Shown here in pieces: positions 1-6,298 of a stretch of 6,298 bases of DNA. The notes beneath the pieces were generated by a model. The model searched no databases. It had not been told where the DNA came from and worked only from the letters and a program-made list of their open reading frames with translations. Numbering within the stretch: the first letter of the stretch is position 1; the number at the start of each line of letters is the position of its first letter. The stretch is from Gammaproteobacteria bacterium. Its GTDB lineage: Bacteria > Pseudomonadota > Gammaproteobacteria > Thiohalospirales > Thiohalospiraceae. Where the stretch lies: positions 1 through 6,298 of the forward strand of contig JABURU010000282.1 in NCBI GenBank assembly GCA_014762485.1, in the 5' to 3' direction. The translations under genes were made by a program, and so were the position numbers.

Positions 1-2059
1 ACTTGTCTGATGGAATACCGATCAACTTGTTGCCTTTACCCTTGGCCATCACGGGCAAATCCGTGATCGGGAACACCAGCATTCGGCCAACATTGGTCAC
101 TGCCGCAACCCAGTCTGTCTCCATCGACGTGATAGGAACCGGGGCCAGTACTTTCGCGCCCTTTGGTACGGTCAAGGTAGCCTTACCTTTTTTGTTTTTG
201 GCATAAAGGTCACCCAGCTTGGCAACGAAACCATAACCGGCATTGGTAGCCAGAACATAATGCTGCTCTGCATCGCCCAACATCACACCCTGGAATGTCG
301 CACCATCAGGAGGGGTAACGCGTCCACTAAGTGGTTCACCATGGCTACGGGCTGATGGCAGGTTATGACTGGGGATCGAATAGGTGCGGCCCGTAGAGTC
401 GATAAATACCGATGGCTGATTACTTTTGCCTTTGGCACTGGCTCGATACTCATCGCCAGATTTAAAGGTCAATGTGGAAGTATCTATATCATGACCCTTG
501 GCCGAACGTATCCAGCCTTTTTCAGACAGGATCACGGTAACCGGTTCAGAGCTGATCAAAGCTGACTCATCCATCGCCTGCGCGGCCTCACGCTCAACCA
601 GAGGCGAACGGCGCTTGTCGCCAAACTCTTTGGCATCGGCTTGTAGCTCTTTTTTGATCAAGGTCTTCATGCGCGTCTTGGAACCTAGAGTTTTCTCCAG
701 GGTATCGCGCTCCTTGGCCAGCTCATCCTGCTCACCACGGATCTTCATCTCTTCCAGCTTGGCCAGGTGACGCAGCTTTAATTCCAGAATCGCTTCGGCC
801 TGCTCATCAGACAGCTTGAAGCGTTTCATCAATACCTGCTTAGGCTTTTCCTCGGTACGGATGATCTTGATGACTTCATCAATATTCAGGTAAGCAATCA
901 GTAAACCATCAAGGATATGCAGGCGGGCTAACACCTTGTCGAGACGGTGTTGCAAGCGACGACGTACCGTTTCGGTACGGTAGCTAAGCCACTCTTTGAG
1001 CATGTTGCGCAGGTTGCGCACACCGGGCTTACCGTTAATCCCGATCACGTTCATATTAACGCGGTAGTTGCGCTCCAGGTCGGTAGTCGCAAACAGGTGA
1101 GTCATCAACTGTTCTACATCAATGCGGTTGGAACGCGGTACGATCACCAGTCGGGTGGGGTTTTCATGATCGGACTCATCACGCAAGTCTGCCACCATCG
1201 GCAACTTTTTCGCCGTCATTTGTTGTGCGATCTGTTCCATGATCTTGGCACCAGATACCTGGTGTGGCAAGGCGGTAATTATGATGTCACCCGACTCTTT
1301 CTCATAACGGGCACGCATCTTGATACTGCCGTGCCCCGTCTCGTACATCTTAAGGATGTCATCACGTGCGGTAATGATCTCGGCATCTGTAGGATAATCA
1401 GGCGCCTTCACATACTCCATCAAGTCGGGCACTGTCGCCTTGGGGTTGTCCAGTAGATGCACACAGGCCCCAACCACCTCTTTTAGATTATGCGGTGGGA
1501 TATCGGTAGCCATCCCCACGGCGATACCGGTCGTACCATTAAGCAGGATGTGCGGGACACGAGCAGGCAGCAGCGCCGGCTCTTTCATCGTGCCATCAAA
1601 ATTAGGCACCCAGTCTACCGTTCCCTGTCCAACCTCGGATAGTAGTAACTCAGCAATCGGGGCCAGGCGCGCCTCGGTATAACGCATCGCGGCAAATGAC
1701 TTGGGATCATCAGGTGCCCCCCAGTTCCCCTGGCCATCAACCAGCGGGTAACGATAAGAGAATGGCTGAGCCATCAGCACCATCGCCTCATAGCAGGCGG
1801 AGTCACCATGTGGATGGTATTTACCCAGCACGTCACCAACAGTACGCGCGGATTTTTTATACTTGGAACCGGCCTTTAATCCCAGTTCAGACATCGCGTA
1901 AATAATGCGACGCTGTACCGGCTTCAGACCATCGCCAACATGCGGAAGGGCACGATCGAGAATAACGTACATGGAGTAATCCAGGTAGGCCTTCTCGGTG
2001 AAGGTGCGCAACGGCATCTGTTCAATGCCGTCATAGCTGATTTCGTTATTGCCACTCAT
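1..2059 (-). CDS. parC: DNA topoisomerase IV subunit A (ParC), 3' end outside window
   Basis: This is the subunit that cuts and rejoins DNA in topoisomerase IV, which with ParE unlinks replicated chromosomes in the cytoplasm. The frame is open from the ATG at 2059 to the left edge: 686 codons of about 750 usual for the family, with no frameshift. Visible parts are the winged-helix breakage-reunion core, including GDGLKPVQRR (43-52) and KYHPHGDSACYEAM (80-93); the catalytic tyrosine Tyr127 in MRYTE; the tower and coiled-coil region with ELKLRHLAKLEEMKIRGEQ (426-444); and the start of the C-terminal beta-pinwheel from about residue 504 (SEPVTVILSEKGWIRSAKGHD). ParC rather than GyrA fits the close match to E. 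coli ParC throughout, for example KGKGNK near the visible end. The start is firm: an in-frame TAG lies 18 nt upstream. The ribosome site is weak (AGAAAGA, about 10 nt upstream). It follows the FHA gene after 29 nt and is probably co-transcribed with it and parE. The residues equivalent to E. coli Ser80 and Glu84 are Ser87 and Glu91, the quinolone-sensitive form. Confidence 0.97.
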   Translation of the reverse strand, partial: MSGNNEISYDGIEQMPLRTFTEKAYLDYSMYVILDRALPHVGDGLKPVQRRIIYAMSELGLKAGSKYKKSARTVGDVLGKYHPHGDSACYEAMVLMAQPFSYRYPLVDGQGNWGAPDDPKSFAAMRYTEARLAPIAELLLSEVGQGTVDWVPNFDGTMKEPALLPARVPHILLNGTTGIAVGMATDIPPHNLKEVVGACVHLLDNPKATVPDLMEYVKAPDYPTDAEIITARDDILKMYETGHGSIKMRARYEKESGDIIITALPHQVSGAKIMEQIAQQMTAKKLPMVADLRDESDHENPTRLVIVPRSNRIDVEQLMTHLFATTDLERNYRVNMNVIGINGKPGVRNLRNMLKEWLSYRTETVRRRLQHRLDKVLARLHILDGLLIAYLNIDEVIKIIRTEEKPKQVLMKRFKLSDEQAEAILELKLRHLAKLEEMKIRGEQDELAKERDTLEKTLGSKTRMKTLIKKELQADAKEFGDKRRSPLVEREAAQAMDESALISSEPVTVILSEKGWIRSAKGHDIDTSTLTFKSGDEYRASAKGKSNQPSVFIDSTGRTYSIPSHNLPSARSHGEPLSGRVTPPDGATFQGVMLGDAEQHYVLATNAGYGFVAKLGDLYAKNKKGKATLTVPKGAKVLAPVPITSMETDWVAAVTNVGRMLVFPITDLPVMAKGKGNKLIGIPSDK

Positions 2060-2088
2060 ATGTGTTTTATCTTTCTATTTGGCTGCAC

Positions 2089-2466
2089 TTATTTGGTGTA
2101 GAAAATACCGGGAATCCAGCTTTTGTGTATCTTCCTGGTCTTCTCATCCTGCGGCTCATTTTCATCAATAAAAGTAAATTCATTAAACGCCACGCGTATT
2201 ACATCTTCATTATGCAAACGTGTGCGCTTTATTTCATTATCATTTAAAAAAGTACCGTTGGTACTGTCCAGATCTTCAAGAAAATAAGCATAGATTGCAC
2301 GCTCTTCATCCAGTATTTCACGTCCAATACGGGCGTGTTGACTGCTTACCGACATATCATCAATGGTAATATCATTATCGATGCCACGACCAATCAGCAC
2401 GTTATCCTTGTCCAGCGGTATTTTGTTGCTGGCCACTCCATTGTCCAGGTGTATTAACCACGCCAT
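2089..2466 (-). CDS. Small stand-alone FHA-domain protein within the topoisomerase IV operon
   Basis: This 125-residue protein is essentially a single forkhead-associated domain, a fold that binds phosphothreonine peptides on partner proteins. Canonical residues are all present: GRG at 26-28, SSQHAR at 41-46 (Ser41 and His44), and LDSTNGTFLN at 66-75 with Asn70. There is no signal peptide, membrane segment, kinase or other domain, so it is presumably a cytoplasmic adaptor. After the domain comes a charged stretch (about 101-113) and a short aromatic tail, SWIPGIFYTK. A longer frame opens at 2505, but I chose the ATG at 2466 because AGAGG sits 7 nt upstream, the extra 13 residues are not FHA-like, and the first beta strand (AWLIHL) begins right after this Met. 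It starts 2 nt after the parE stop and ends 29 nt before parC. A hand count of 2101-2460 gives about 41% GC, lower than the flanking parE samples. The partner and its kinase cannot be told from this window; a link to topoisomerase IV is inferred from position only. Confidence 0.92.
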   Translation of the reverse strand: MAWLIHLDNGVASNKIPLDKDNVLIGRGIDNDITIDDMSVSSQHARIGREILDEERAIYAYFLEDLDSTNGTFLNDNEIKRTRLHNEDVIRVAFNEFTFIDENEPQDEKTRKIHKSWIPGIFYTK

Positions 2467-2468
2467 TG

Positions 2469-4358
2469 TTATACCTCTGCCAAATCGCCTTTGCTTTCCA
2501 GCCACTCGCGTCGTTCAGACGCACGCTTCTTGGCCAGTAGCATATCCATAAGCTTATCGGTATCGTCTTCAGCATCCACGGTCAACTGCACCAGGCGCCG
2601 GGTATCGGGAGATAAGGTCGTTTCCCGTAACTGCAGTGGATTCATCTCGCCGAGGCCCTTAAAGCGGGTAACCTGCACCTTGCCTTTTTTCTTCTCCGCC
2701 GCAATACGATCCAGTATGCCATCGCGCTCAGGAGCATCCAGAGCATAATAAACCTCTTTCGCCACATCGATACGGTAGAGCGGTGGCATGGCAATATAAA
2801 CATGCCCAGCTTTTACCAGTGGACGGAAATGACGCAGAAACAACGCACATAACAGGGTTGCGATGTGGGCACCATCGGAGTCGGCATCCGCCAATACGCA
2901 AATCTTTCCATAGCGCAAACCACTAAAATCGGCCGAACCGGGATCGACACCGATGGCCACAGAAATATCATGCACCTCTTGCGAGGCCAGTACCTCGGCC
3001 GGGTCCACTTCCCAGGTATTGAGGATCTTGCCTCGTAGAGGCATGATGGCCTGAAAGACACGATCACGTGCCTGTTTGGCCGAACCACCAGCCGAGTCCC
3101 CCTCGACCAGAAACAGCTCGCTACTCATGGGCTCGGAGGAGCTGCAGTCTGACAGCTTGCCGGGTAATGCCGGCCCCTGGGTGATCTTCTTACGTGCGAC
3201 CTTCTTGCCGGCTCGCAGACGACTCTGGGCATTACTGATGGCCAGCTCTGCCACCTTCTCTCCTGCCTCGGGGTGCTGGTTCAGCCAAAGACTAAAGGCA
3301 TCTTTCACCACACCGGAAACAAACGCCGCCGCTTCACGTGAAGATAAGCGCTCCTTGGTTTGACCAGAGAACTGTGGATCGGCCATTTTCGATGAAAGGA
3401 TATAACTGACCTTATCCCAGACATCTTCCGGCGTCAGCTTGACGCCTCGCGGCAAGAGATTGCGAAACTCGCAAAACTCGCGCAGTGCCTCGGTCAGACC
3501 GGTACGCAAACCATTAACATGAGTACCGCCCTGAGCGGTCGGGATCAAATTAACAAAGCTCTCCGCTACCGACTCCCCACCATCGGGTAACCAGACCAGG
3601 GCCCAGTCTACGGCTTCATGATTCCCCTGAAAGGTACCGGTAAAGGGTTCGTCCGGCAGGATTTCAATATTACCCAGCTCACCGGTAAGGTAATCCATCA
3701 GGCCTGCTTCATAAACCCATTGCTCACTTTCACCTGAGGCTTCCTCAGTAAAGCTCACCGTCAGTCCAGGACAGAGTACGGCCTTGGCACGCAACAGATG
3801 TTTCAAACGCGGAACGGAGAATTTGATGGAATCAAAAAACTGGGCATCTGGCCAAAAGCGTACGGTAGTCCCGGTACTCTTTTTCGCAACCTTGCCTACG
3901 ACCTTTAATTTCGAGGTTTTGATCCCATCAGCAAAGGCAATGTGATGCTCCTGTCCATCACGACGCACCCATACATCCAGCCTGGTAGAAAGGGCATTGA
4001 CCACCGACACCCCCACTCCGTGCAGACCGCCAGAGAAGGCATAGTTCTTATTAGAGAACTTGCCCCCGGCATGCAGCTTGGTCAGGATGACCTCAACACC
4101 GGGCAGCTTTTCTTCCGGATGGATATCCACCGGCATACCGCGGCCATCATCTTCCACCGAGACGGAGCCGTCTTTATGCAAGGTGACACTGATGTTACTG
4201 GCATGGCCCGCAAGGGCCTCATCGACGCTGTTATCAATGACCTCCTGGGCCAGGTGGTTGGGGCGCTCAGTCTGTGTATACATACCGGGACGCTTACGTA
4301 CCGGTTCCAGGCCACTGAGTACTTCTATAGAGTCAGCTGAGTAAGAGTTTTTTGCCAT
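2469..4358 (-). CDS. parE: DNA topoisomerase IV subunit B (ParE)
   Basis: This is the ATPase subunit of topoisomerase IV; it drives strand passage and carries the Mg-binding Toprim domain that works with the ParC tyrosine. It is complete at 629 residues, against 630 in E. coli. The GHKL ATPase domain shows EVIDN (39-43, with the catalytic Glu39 and Mg-binding Asn43), DDGRGMP (70-76) and GGLHGVG (110-116). The transducer has the ATP-contacting QTK loop (333-335, Lys335). The Toprim domain has VEGDSAGGSAKQ (Glu419) and DADSDG (491-496, Asp491 and Asp493), and PLRGKILNTWEV lies between them. The C-terminal part has RFKGLGEMNPLQLRETTL (565-582). The family's large GyrB-type insert is absent, and YTQTERPNHLAQEVIDNSVDEA is ParE-like, so this is not GyrB. 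The ATG at 4358 is firm because an in-frame TAA lies 12 nt upstream; the ribosome site is weak. It is the first gene of the probable parE-FHA-parC operon, and its last codons hold the ribosome site of the FHA gene. Confidence 0.98.
   Translation of the reverse strand: MAKNSYSADSIEVLSGLEPVRKRPGMYTQTERPNHLAQEVIDNSVDEALAGHASNISVTLHKDGSVSVEDDGRGMPVDIHPEEKLPGVEVILTKLHAGGKFSNKNYAFSGGLHGVGVSVVNALSTRLDVWVRRDGQEHHIAFADGIKTSKLKVVGKVAKKSTGTTVRFWPDAQFFDSIKFSVPRLKHLLRAKAVLCPGLTVSFTEEASGESEQWVYEAGLMDYLTGELGNIEILPDEPFTGTFQGNHEAVDWALVWLPDGGESVAESFVNLIPTAQGGTHVNGLRTGLTEALREFCEFRNLLPRGVKLTPEDVWDKVSYILSSKMADPQFSGQTKERLSSREAAAFVSGVVKDAFSLWLNQHPEAGEKVAELAISNAQSRLRAGKKVARKKITQGPALPGKLSDCSSSEPMSSELFLVEGDSAGGSAKQARDRVFQAIMPLRGKILNTWEVDPAEVLASQEVHDISVAIGVDPGSADFSGLRYGKICVLADADSDGAHIATLLCALFLRHFRPLVKAGHVYIAMPPLYRIDVAKEVYYALDAPERDGILDRIAAEKKKGKVQVTRFKGLGEMNPLQLRETTLSPDTRRLVQLTVDAEDDTDKLMDMLLAKKRASERREWLESKGDLAEV
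2474..2478 (-). promoter_or_regulatory. Ribosome binding site of the FHA gene, inside the end of parE
   Basis: On the minus strand AGAGG lies 7 nt before the ATG at 2466 and forms part of the last codons of parE (Ala-Glu-Val-stop). It decides the start of the FHA gene in favour of 2466 over the upstream ATG at 2505. With the parE stop only 2 nt before this ATG, ribosomes finishing parE could reinitiate, so translational coupling is likely (inference). Confidence 0.75.
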
Positions 4359-4371
4359 ATATTTTCGTTAA

Positions 4372-4454
4372 TCTTTATTTTTCCGTTTGCGGACAGCAAT
4401 GCCCACCTATTAATCGGCCAAGCACAGGCTAGCCGGAATCTGGCGCCGGCTCAA
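4372..4454 (-). promoter_or_regulatory. Probable promoter region of the parE operon (no clear boxes)
   Basis: A promoter is expected here because the upstream gene ends in a strong terminator and parE begins at 4358. No good sigma-70 match is visible. Two weak minus-strand candidates are TTGAGC (4449-4454) with TAGCCT (4426-4431) at 17 nt spacing, and TTGCTG (4394-4399) with TAAAGA (4372-4377) at 16 nt. The second would leave almost no leader before the ATG. An imperfect inverted repeat, agccgg (4431-4436) and ccggct (4446-4451), overlaps the first candidate. The rest of the 164-base gap holds nothing else I can support. Confidence 0.3.
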
Positions 4455-4465
4455 GTGATGAGGGA

Positions 4466-4499
4466 CACAAAAACAAAAAAAGCGGCCCATGGCCGCTTT
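4466..4499 (-). terminator. Rho-independent terminator of the chemoreceptor gene
   Basis: A perfect 9-bp stem, aaagcggcc (4479-4487) and ggccgcttt (4491-4499), closes a 3-nt loop. Read on the minus strand it is followed by a run rich in T (TTTTGTTTTTGTGT, overlapping the stem's foot), the form of an intrinsic terminator. It begins 24 nt after the stop codon of the chemoreceptor gene and separates that gene from parE. On the plus strand there is no T run after the stem, so it should act in one direction only. Confidence 0.9.
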
Positions 4500-4522
4500 A
4501 GAATAAGAGGCAATAGCTTTCT

Positions 4523-6298
4523 CTACACTTTAAAGTGGGATACCAGCTGCCTTAGATCACCCGACAGCTTGGCTAACTCTTCACTGGCACGGGCCATATG
4601 ACTGGCACTTTGCGAGGTGCGATCCGACAGGTCGGTAATAGATGTGACGTTCTGATTCACCTCCTCGGCCACCGTACCCTGCTGCTCGGCAGAGCTGGCT
4701 ATCATCGTGTTCATGTCGCTGATGGTGCTGACCATTTTCGTGATTTTACCCAGCGATTCACCCGCCTTACCCGCCTGTGCCACACTTTGGTGGGCCTTTT
4801 CACGCCCTTCGGTCATTACCGATACCGCCTGGCTGGCGCCAGTTTGCAGGCGTTCGATCATTTGCTGGATCTCCTGAGTGGAGTCCTGAGTACGGCTGGC
4901 CAGGGTGCGCACCTCGTCGGCGACGACGGCGAAACCACGGCCCTGTTCTCCGGCACGCGCCGCCTCGATGGCAGCGTTCAGTGCCAACAGATTGGTCTGT
5001 TCGGCGATGTCACGAATAACATCCAGTACCATGCCAATGGATTCGACGTCTTTTTCCAGATCATGGATAACGTCGGCAGCGTGTTCAACCTCTGTCGCCA
5101 GGGAAGTGATGTTGTTAATGGTTTCACCAACCACTTCGCCACCAGCTGCGGACTCATCATCGGCCTCTTTTGCCGAGGTCATCGCCTGCATCGCGTTTTG
5201 TGCGACTTCCTGCACCGTCACCGACATTTGATTGATCGCCGTGGCGACCTGCTCAGTCTGCGATTTTTGTGATGTCACATCATCGGTGGTTTGTGCCGTA
5301 ATCTGCGACATCTCCTCCGCCGCTGAGGCAACTTGTGCAGTGGAGGCAGCCACCTCACTGACCAGCACCCGTATCTTGCCGGCGAAAGCATTAAACGAGG
5401 CACATAATTGGGCGATTTCATCCTGACCTTTTACTTTCAACTCGCAAGTTAGATCGCCTTCGCCCGCGGCGATATCGTGCATCGCTTCAGCCGCAGCAGA
5501 CAGTGGCTTGGTAATCATGCGTTCATTGAAGAAGGCCACCAGAATTCCAATAAATAGCCCAATAAACAACATTGAATTAACAAACCAACGCGTACCTTCA
5601 ATACCAGTCATCAGCTCGGTACTACGAGTGATGATATTGGATTTTTGTCGGTTCACGAGGATATCCAGCTTGTCGGTGATGCTGCTCAACAAGGGGGCAA
5701 TTTCTGTTTTAATTAAATAAGAGTCGGTGCTCCATTTATCACTGCCATGGATCTCAACTAGCTTCTCCACATCTGCAACAAAATTATTTCTCAGTTCGAT
5801 GATCTGGGAGATACCTTCTTCCTGCTCAAAGGTCAATAAACCTTTCTCCTGGTGAACTTGCAGGCGCTTTAGGGCACTACCACTACCCTCGATATACAGG
5901 TTAATTTCTTCCAGTGCGTTTTTGCCGCGAAACGCCAGGTAGGCCCGCACGCCATTCATGACATTGGACCAGGCATAGCGAAACTCTTCGATATCGATTA
6001 ATATCTGTCGACGGGTGGCATTGGCCGACTCTTCCTGCTCAGACATCAGCATCTCACCGGTTACTTGCAGGATCTGTTGTGAGATAGGATTGATTCCAGA
6101 GGCGGCAAAGGCGATACCGGGGCGATTCTTCGTGTTATCAGTGGCCAGCTCCAGCATGGTGTCACGATATCCGATATAGCGGTAAATATCCGTTTCTATG
6201 GCCGCCACCTGCGCCGCAATGGCCGCATCTTCCTTGACCATATTTATATCCTGCATTTGTGACAGAATATTCTCAACCTGATTCAGGCCACCTAGATA
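4523..6298 (-). CDS. Methyl-accepting chemotaxis protein, 5' end outside window
   Basis: This inner-membrane chemoreceptor senses a ligand outside and controls the CheA kinase inside. The frame stays open to the right edge (591 codons seen). The first Met in view, at 6256, is probably not the start, because no first membrane segment is visible and the upstream codons read as protein (YLGGLNQVENILSQ). Numbering from that Met: a helical sensor region (1-222); a membrane segment near 224-243 (FVNSMLFIGLFIGILVAFF); a HAMP domain near 244-297 (MITKPLSAAAEAMHDIAAG, then QDEIAQL); and the signalling coiled coil to 577. Its hairpin tip has the family signature IAEQTNLLALNAAIEAARAG and EQGRGFAVVADEVRTLA (417-453). 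The two arms are each about 140 residues, which would suit the 40-heptad class, but I cannot settle this by eye. There is no C-terminal CheR-docking pentapeptide; the protein ends in LVSHFKV. A sensor of at least 235 residues, all helical, fits a double four-helix (HBM-like) domain, so the ligand is unknown. It ends at its own terminator, so it is not part of the parE operon. Confidence 0.95.
   Translation of the reverse strand, partial: YLGGLNQVENILSQMQDINMVKEDAAIAAQVAAIETDIYRYIGYRDTMLELATDNTKNRPGIAFAASGINPISQQILQVTGEMLMSEQEESANATRRQILIDIEEFRYAWSNVMNGVRAYLAFRGKNALEEINLYIEGSGSALKRLQVHQEKGLLTFEQEEGISQIIELRNNFVADVEKLVEIHGSDKWSTDSYLIKTEIAPLLSSITDKLDILVNRQKSNIITRSTELMTGIEGTRWFVNSMLFIGLFIGILVAFFNERMITKPLSAAAEAMHDIAAGEGDLTCELKVKGQDEIAQLCASFNAFAGKIRVLVSEVAASTAQVASAAEEMSQITAQTTDDVTSQKSQTEQVATAINQMSVTVQEVAQNAMQAMTSAKEADDESAAGGEVVGETINNITSLATEVEHAADVIHDLEKDVESIGMVLDVIRDIAEQTNLLALNAAIEAARAGEQGRGFAVVADEVRTLASRTQDSTQEIQQMIERLQTGASQAVSVMTEGREKAHQSVAQAGKAGESLGKITKMVSTISDMNTMIASSAEQQGTVAEEVNQNVTSITDLSDRTSQSASHMARASEELAKLSGDLRQLVSHFKV

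Noticed and set aside
947..1456. Open frame of 169 codons on the plus strand
   Set aside because: It is antisense to an intact, strongly conserved part of parC and has no recognisable domain or ribosome site.
2089..2505. Longer FHA protein starting at 2505 (138 residues)
   Set aside because: It would overlap parE by 37 nt, adds basic residues outside the FHA fold, and the good ribosome site instead fits the ATG at 2466.
3942..4340. Open frame of 132 codons on the plus strand opposite the parE N-terminus
   Set aside because: It mirrors the conserved ATPase motifs of parE on the other strand and has no independent coding signs.
2469..4358. GyrB instead of ParE
   Set aside because: Length, lack of the GyrB insert, ParE-specific stretches and the nearby parC all favour ParE.
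4475..4499. Bidirectional terminator or small RNA
   Set aside because: Only the minus-strand reading has a T-rich run after the stem, and there is no separate promoter or gene pointing toward it from the left.
4598..5272. Open frame of 224 codons on the plus strand
   Set aside because: It lies wholly antisense to the conserved signalling domain of the chemoreceptor and its protein, rich in His, Arg and Leu, resembles no family; it is a shadow of high-GC coding DNA.
4523..6256. Chemoreceptor as a complete 577-residue protein starting at 6256
   Set aside because: No stop precedes that Met in frame up to the window edge, and a first membrane segment expected for this topology is missing, so the true start lies outside.

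Overview
All four genes in this window lie on the minus strand, so they read from high to low coordinates. The protein sequences are typical of Gammaproteobacteria: ParC and ParE follow the E. coli topoisomerase IV subunits closely along their visible length. Most of the DNA is of middling to high GC, and gene spacing is tight. I cannot name a genus. Free-living, flagellated or gliding life is suggested only by the chemoreceptor gene.

Layout, in the direction of transcription. (1) 6298-4523: a methyl-accepting chemotaxis protein whose 5' end lies outside the window. The visible part has a long helical sensor region, one membrane segment, a HAMP domain and the signalling hairpin. It ends at a strong intrinsic terminator (4466-4499). 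(2) 4465-4359: a short intergenic leader that should hold the promoter of the next operon. (3) 4358-2469: parE, complete. (4) 2466-2089: a small complete gene for a stand-alone forkhead-associated (FHA) domain protein, starting 2 nt after the parE stop. (5) 2059-1: parC, which runs off the left edge with 686 codons visible.

parE, the FHA gene and parC have gaps of 2 nt and 29 nt and no terminator between them, so they very probably form one operon. ParE (ATPase and Toprim) and ParC (DNA cleavage/religation and C-terminal DNA wrapping) assemble into the heterotetramer topoisomerase IV, which decatenates daughter chromosomes. The FHA protein has every canonical phosphothreonine-binding residue, and its gene is clearly more AT-rich than parE. 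Its position between the two subunits is the most notable thing here. The chemoreceptor is a separate transcription unit, isolated by its terminator, and probably unrelated in function.

I see no RNA genes, CRISPR arrays, insertion sequences, phage genes or frameshifted genes. Apart from the FHA gene in the topoisomerase IV operon, this looks like an ordinary core-genome region.
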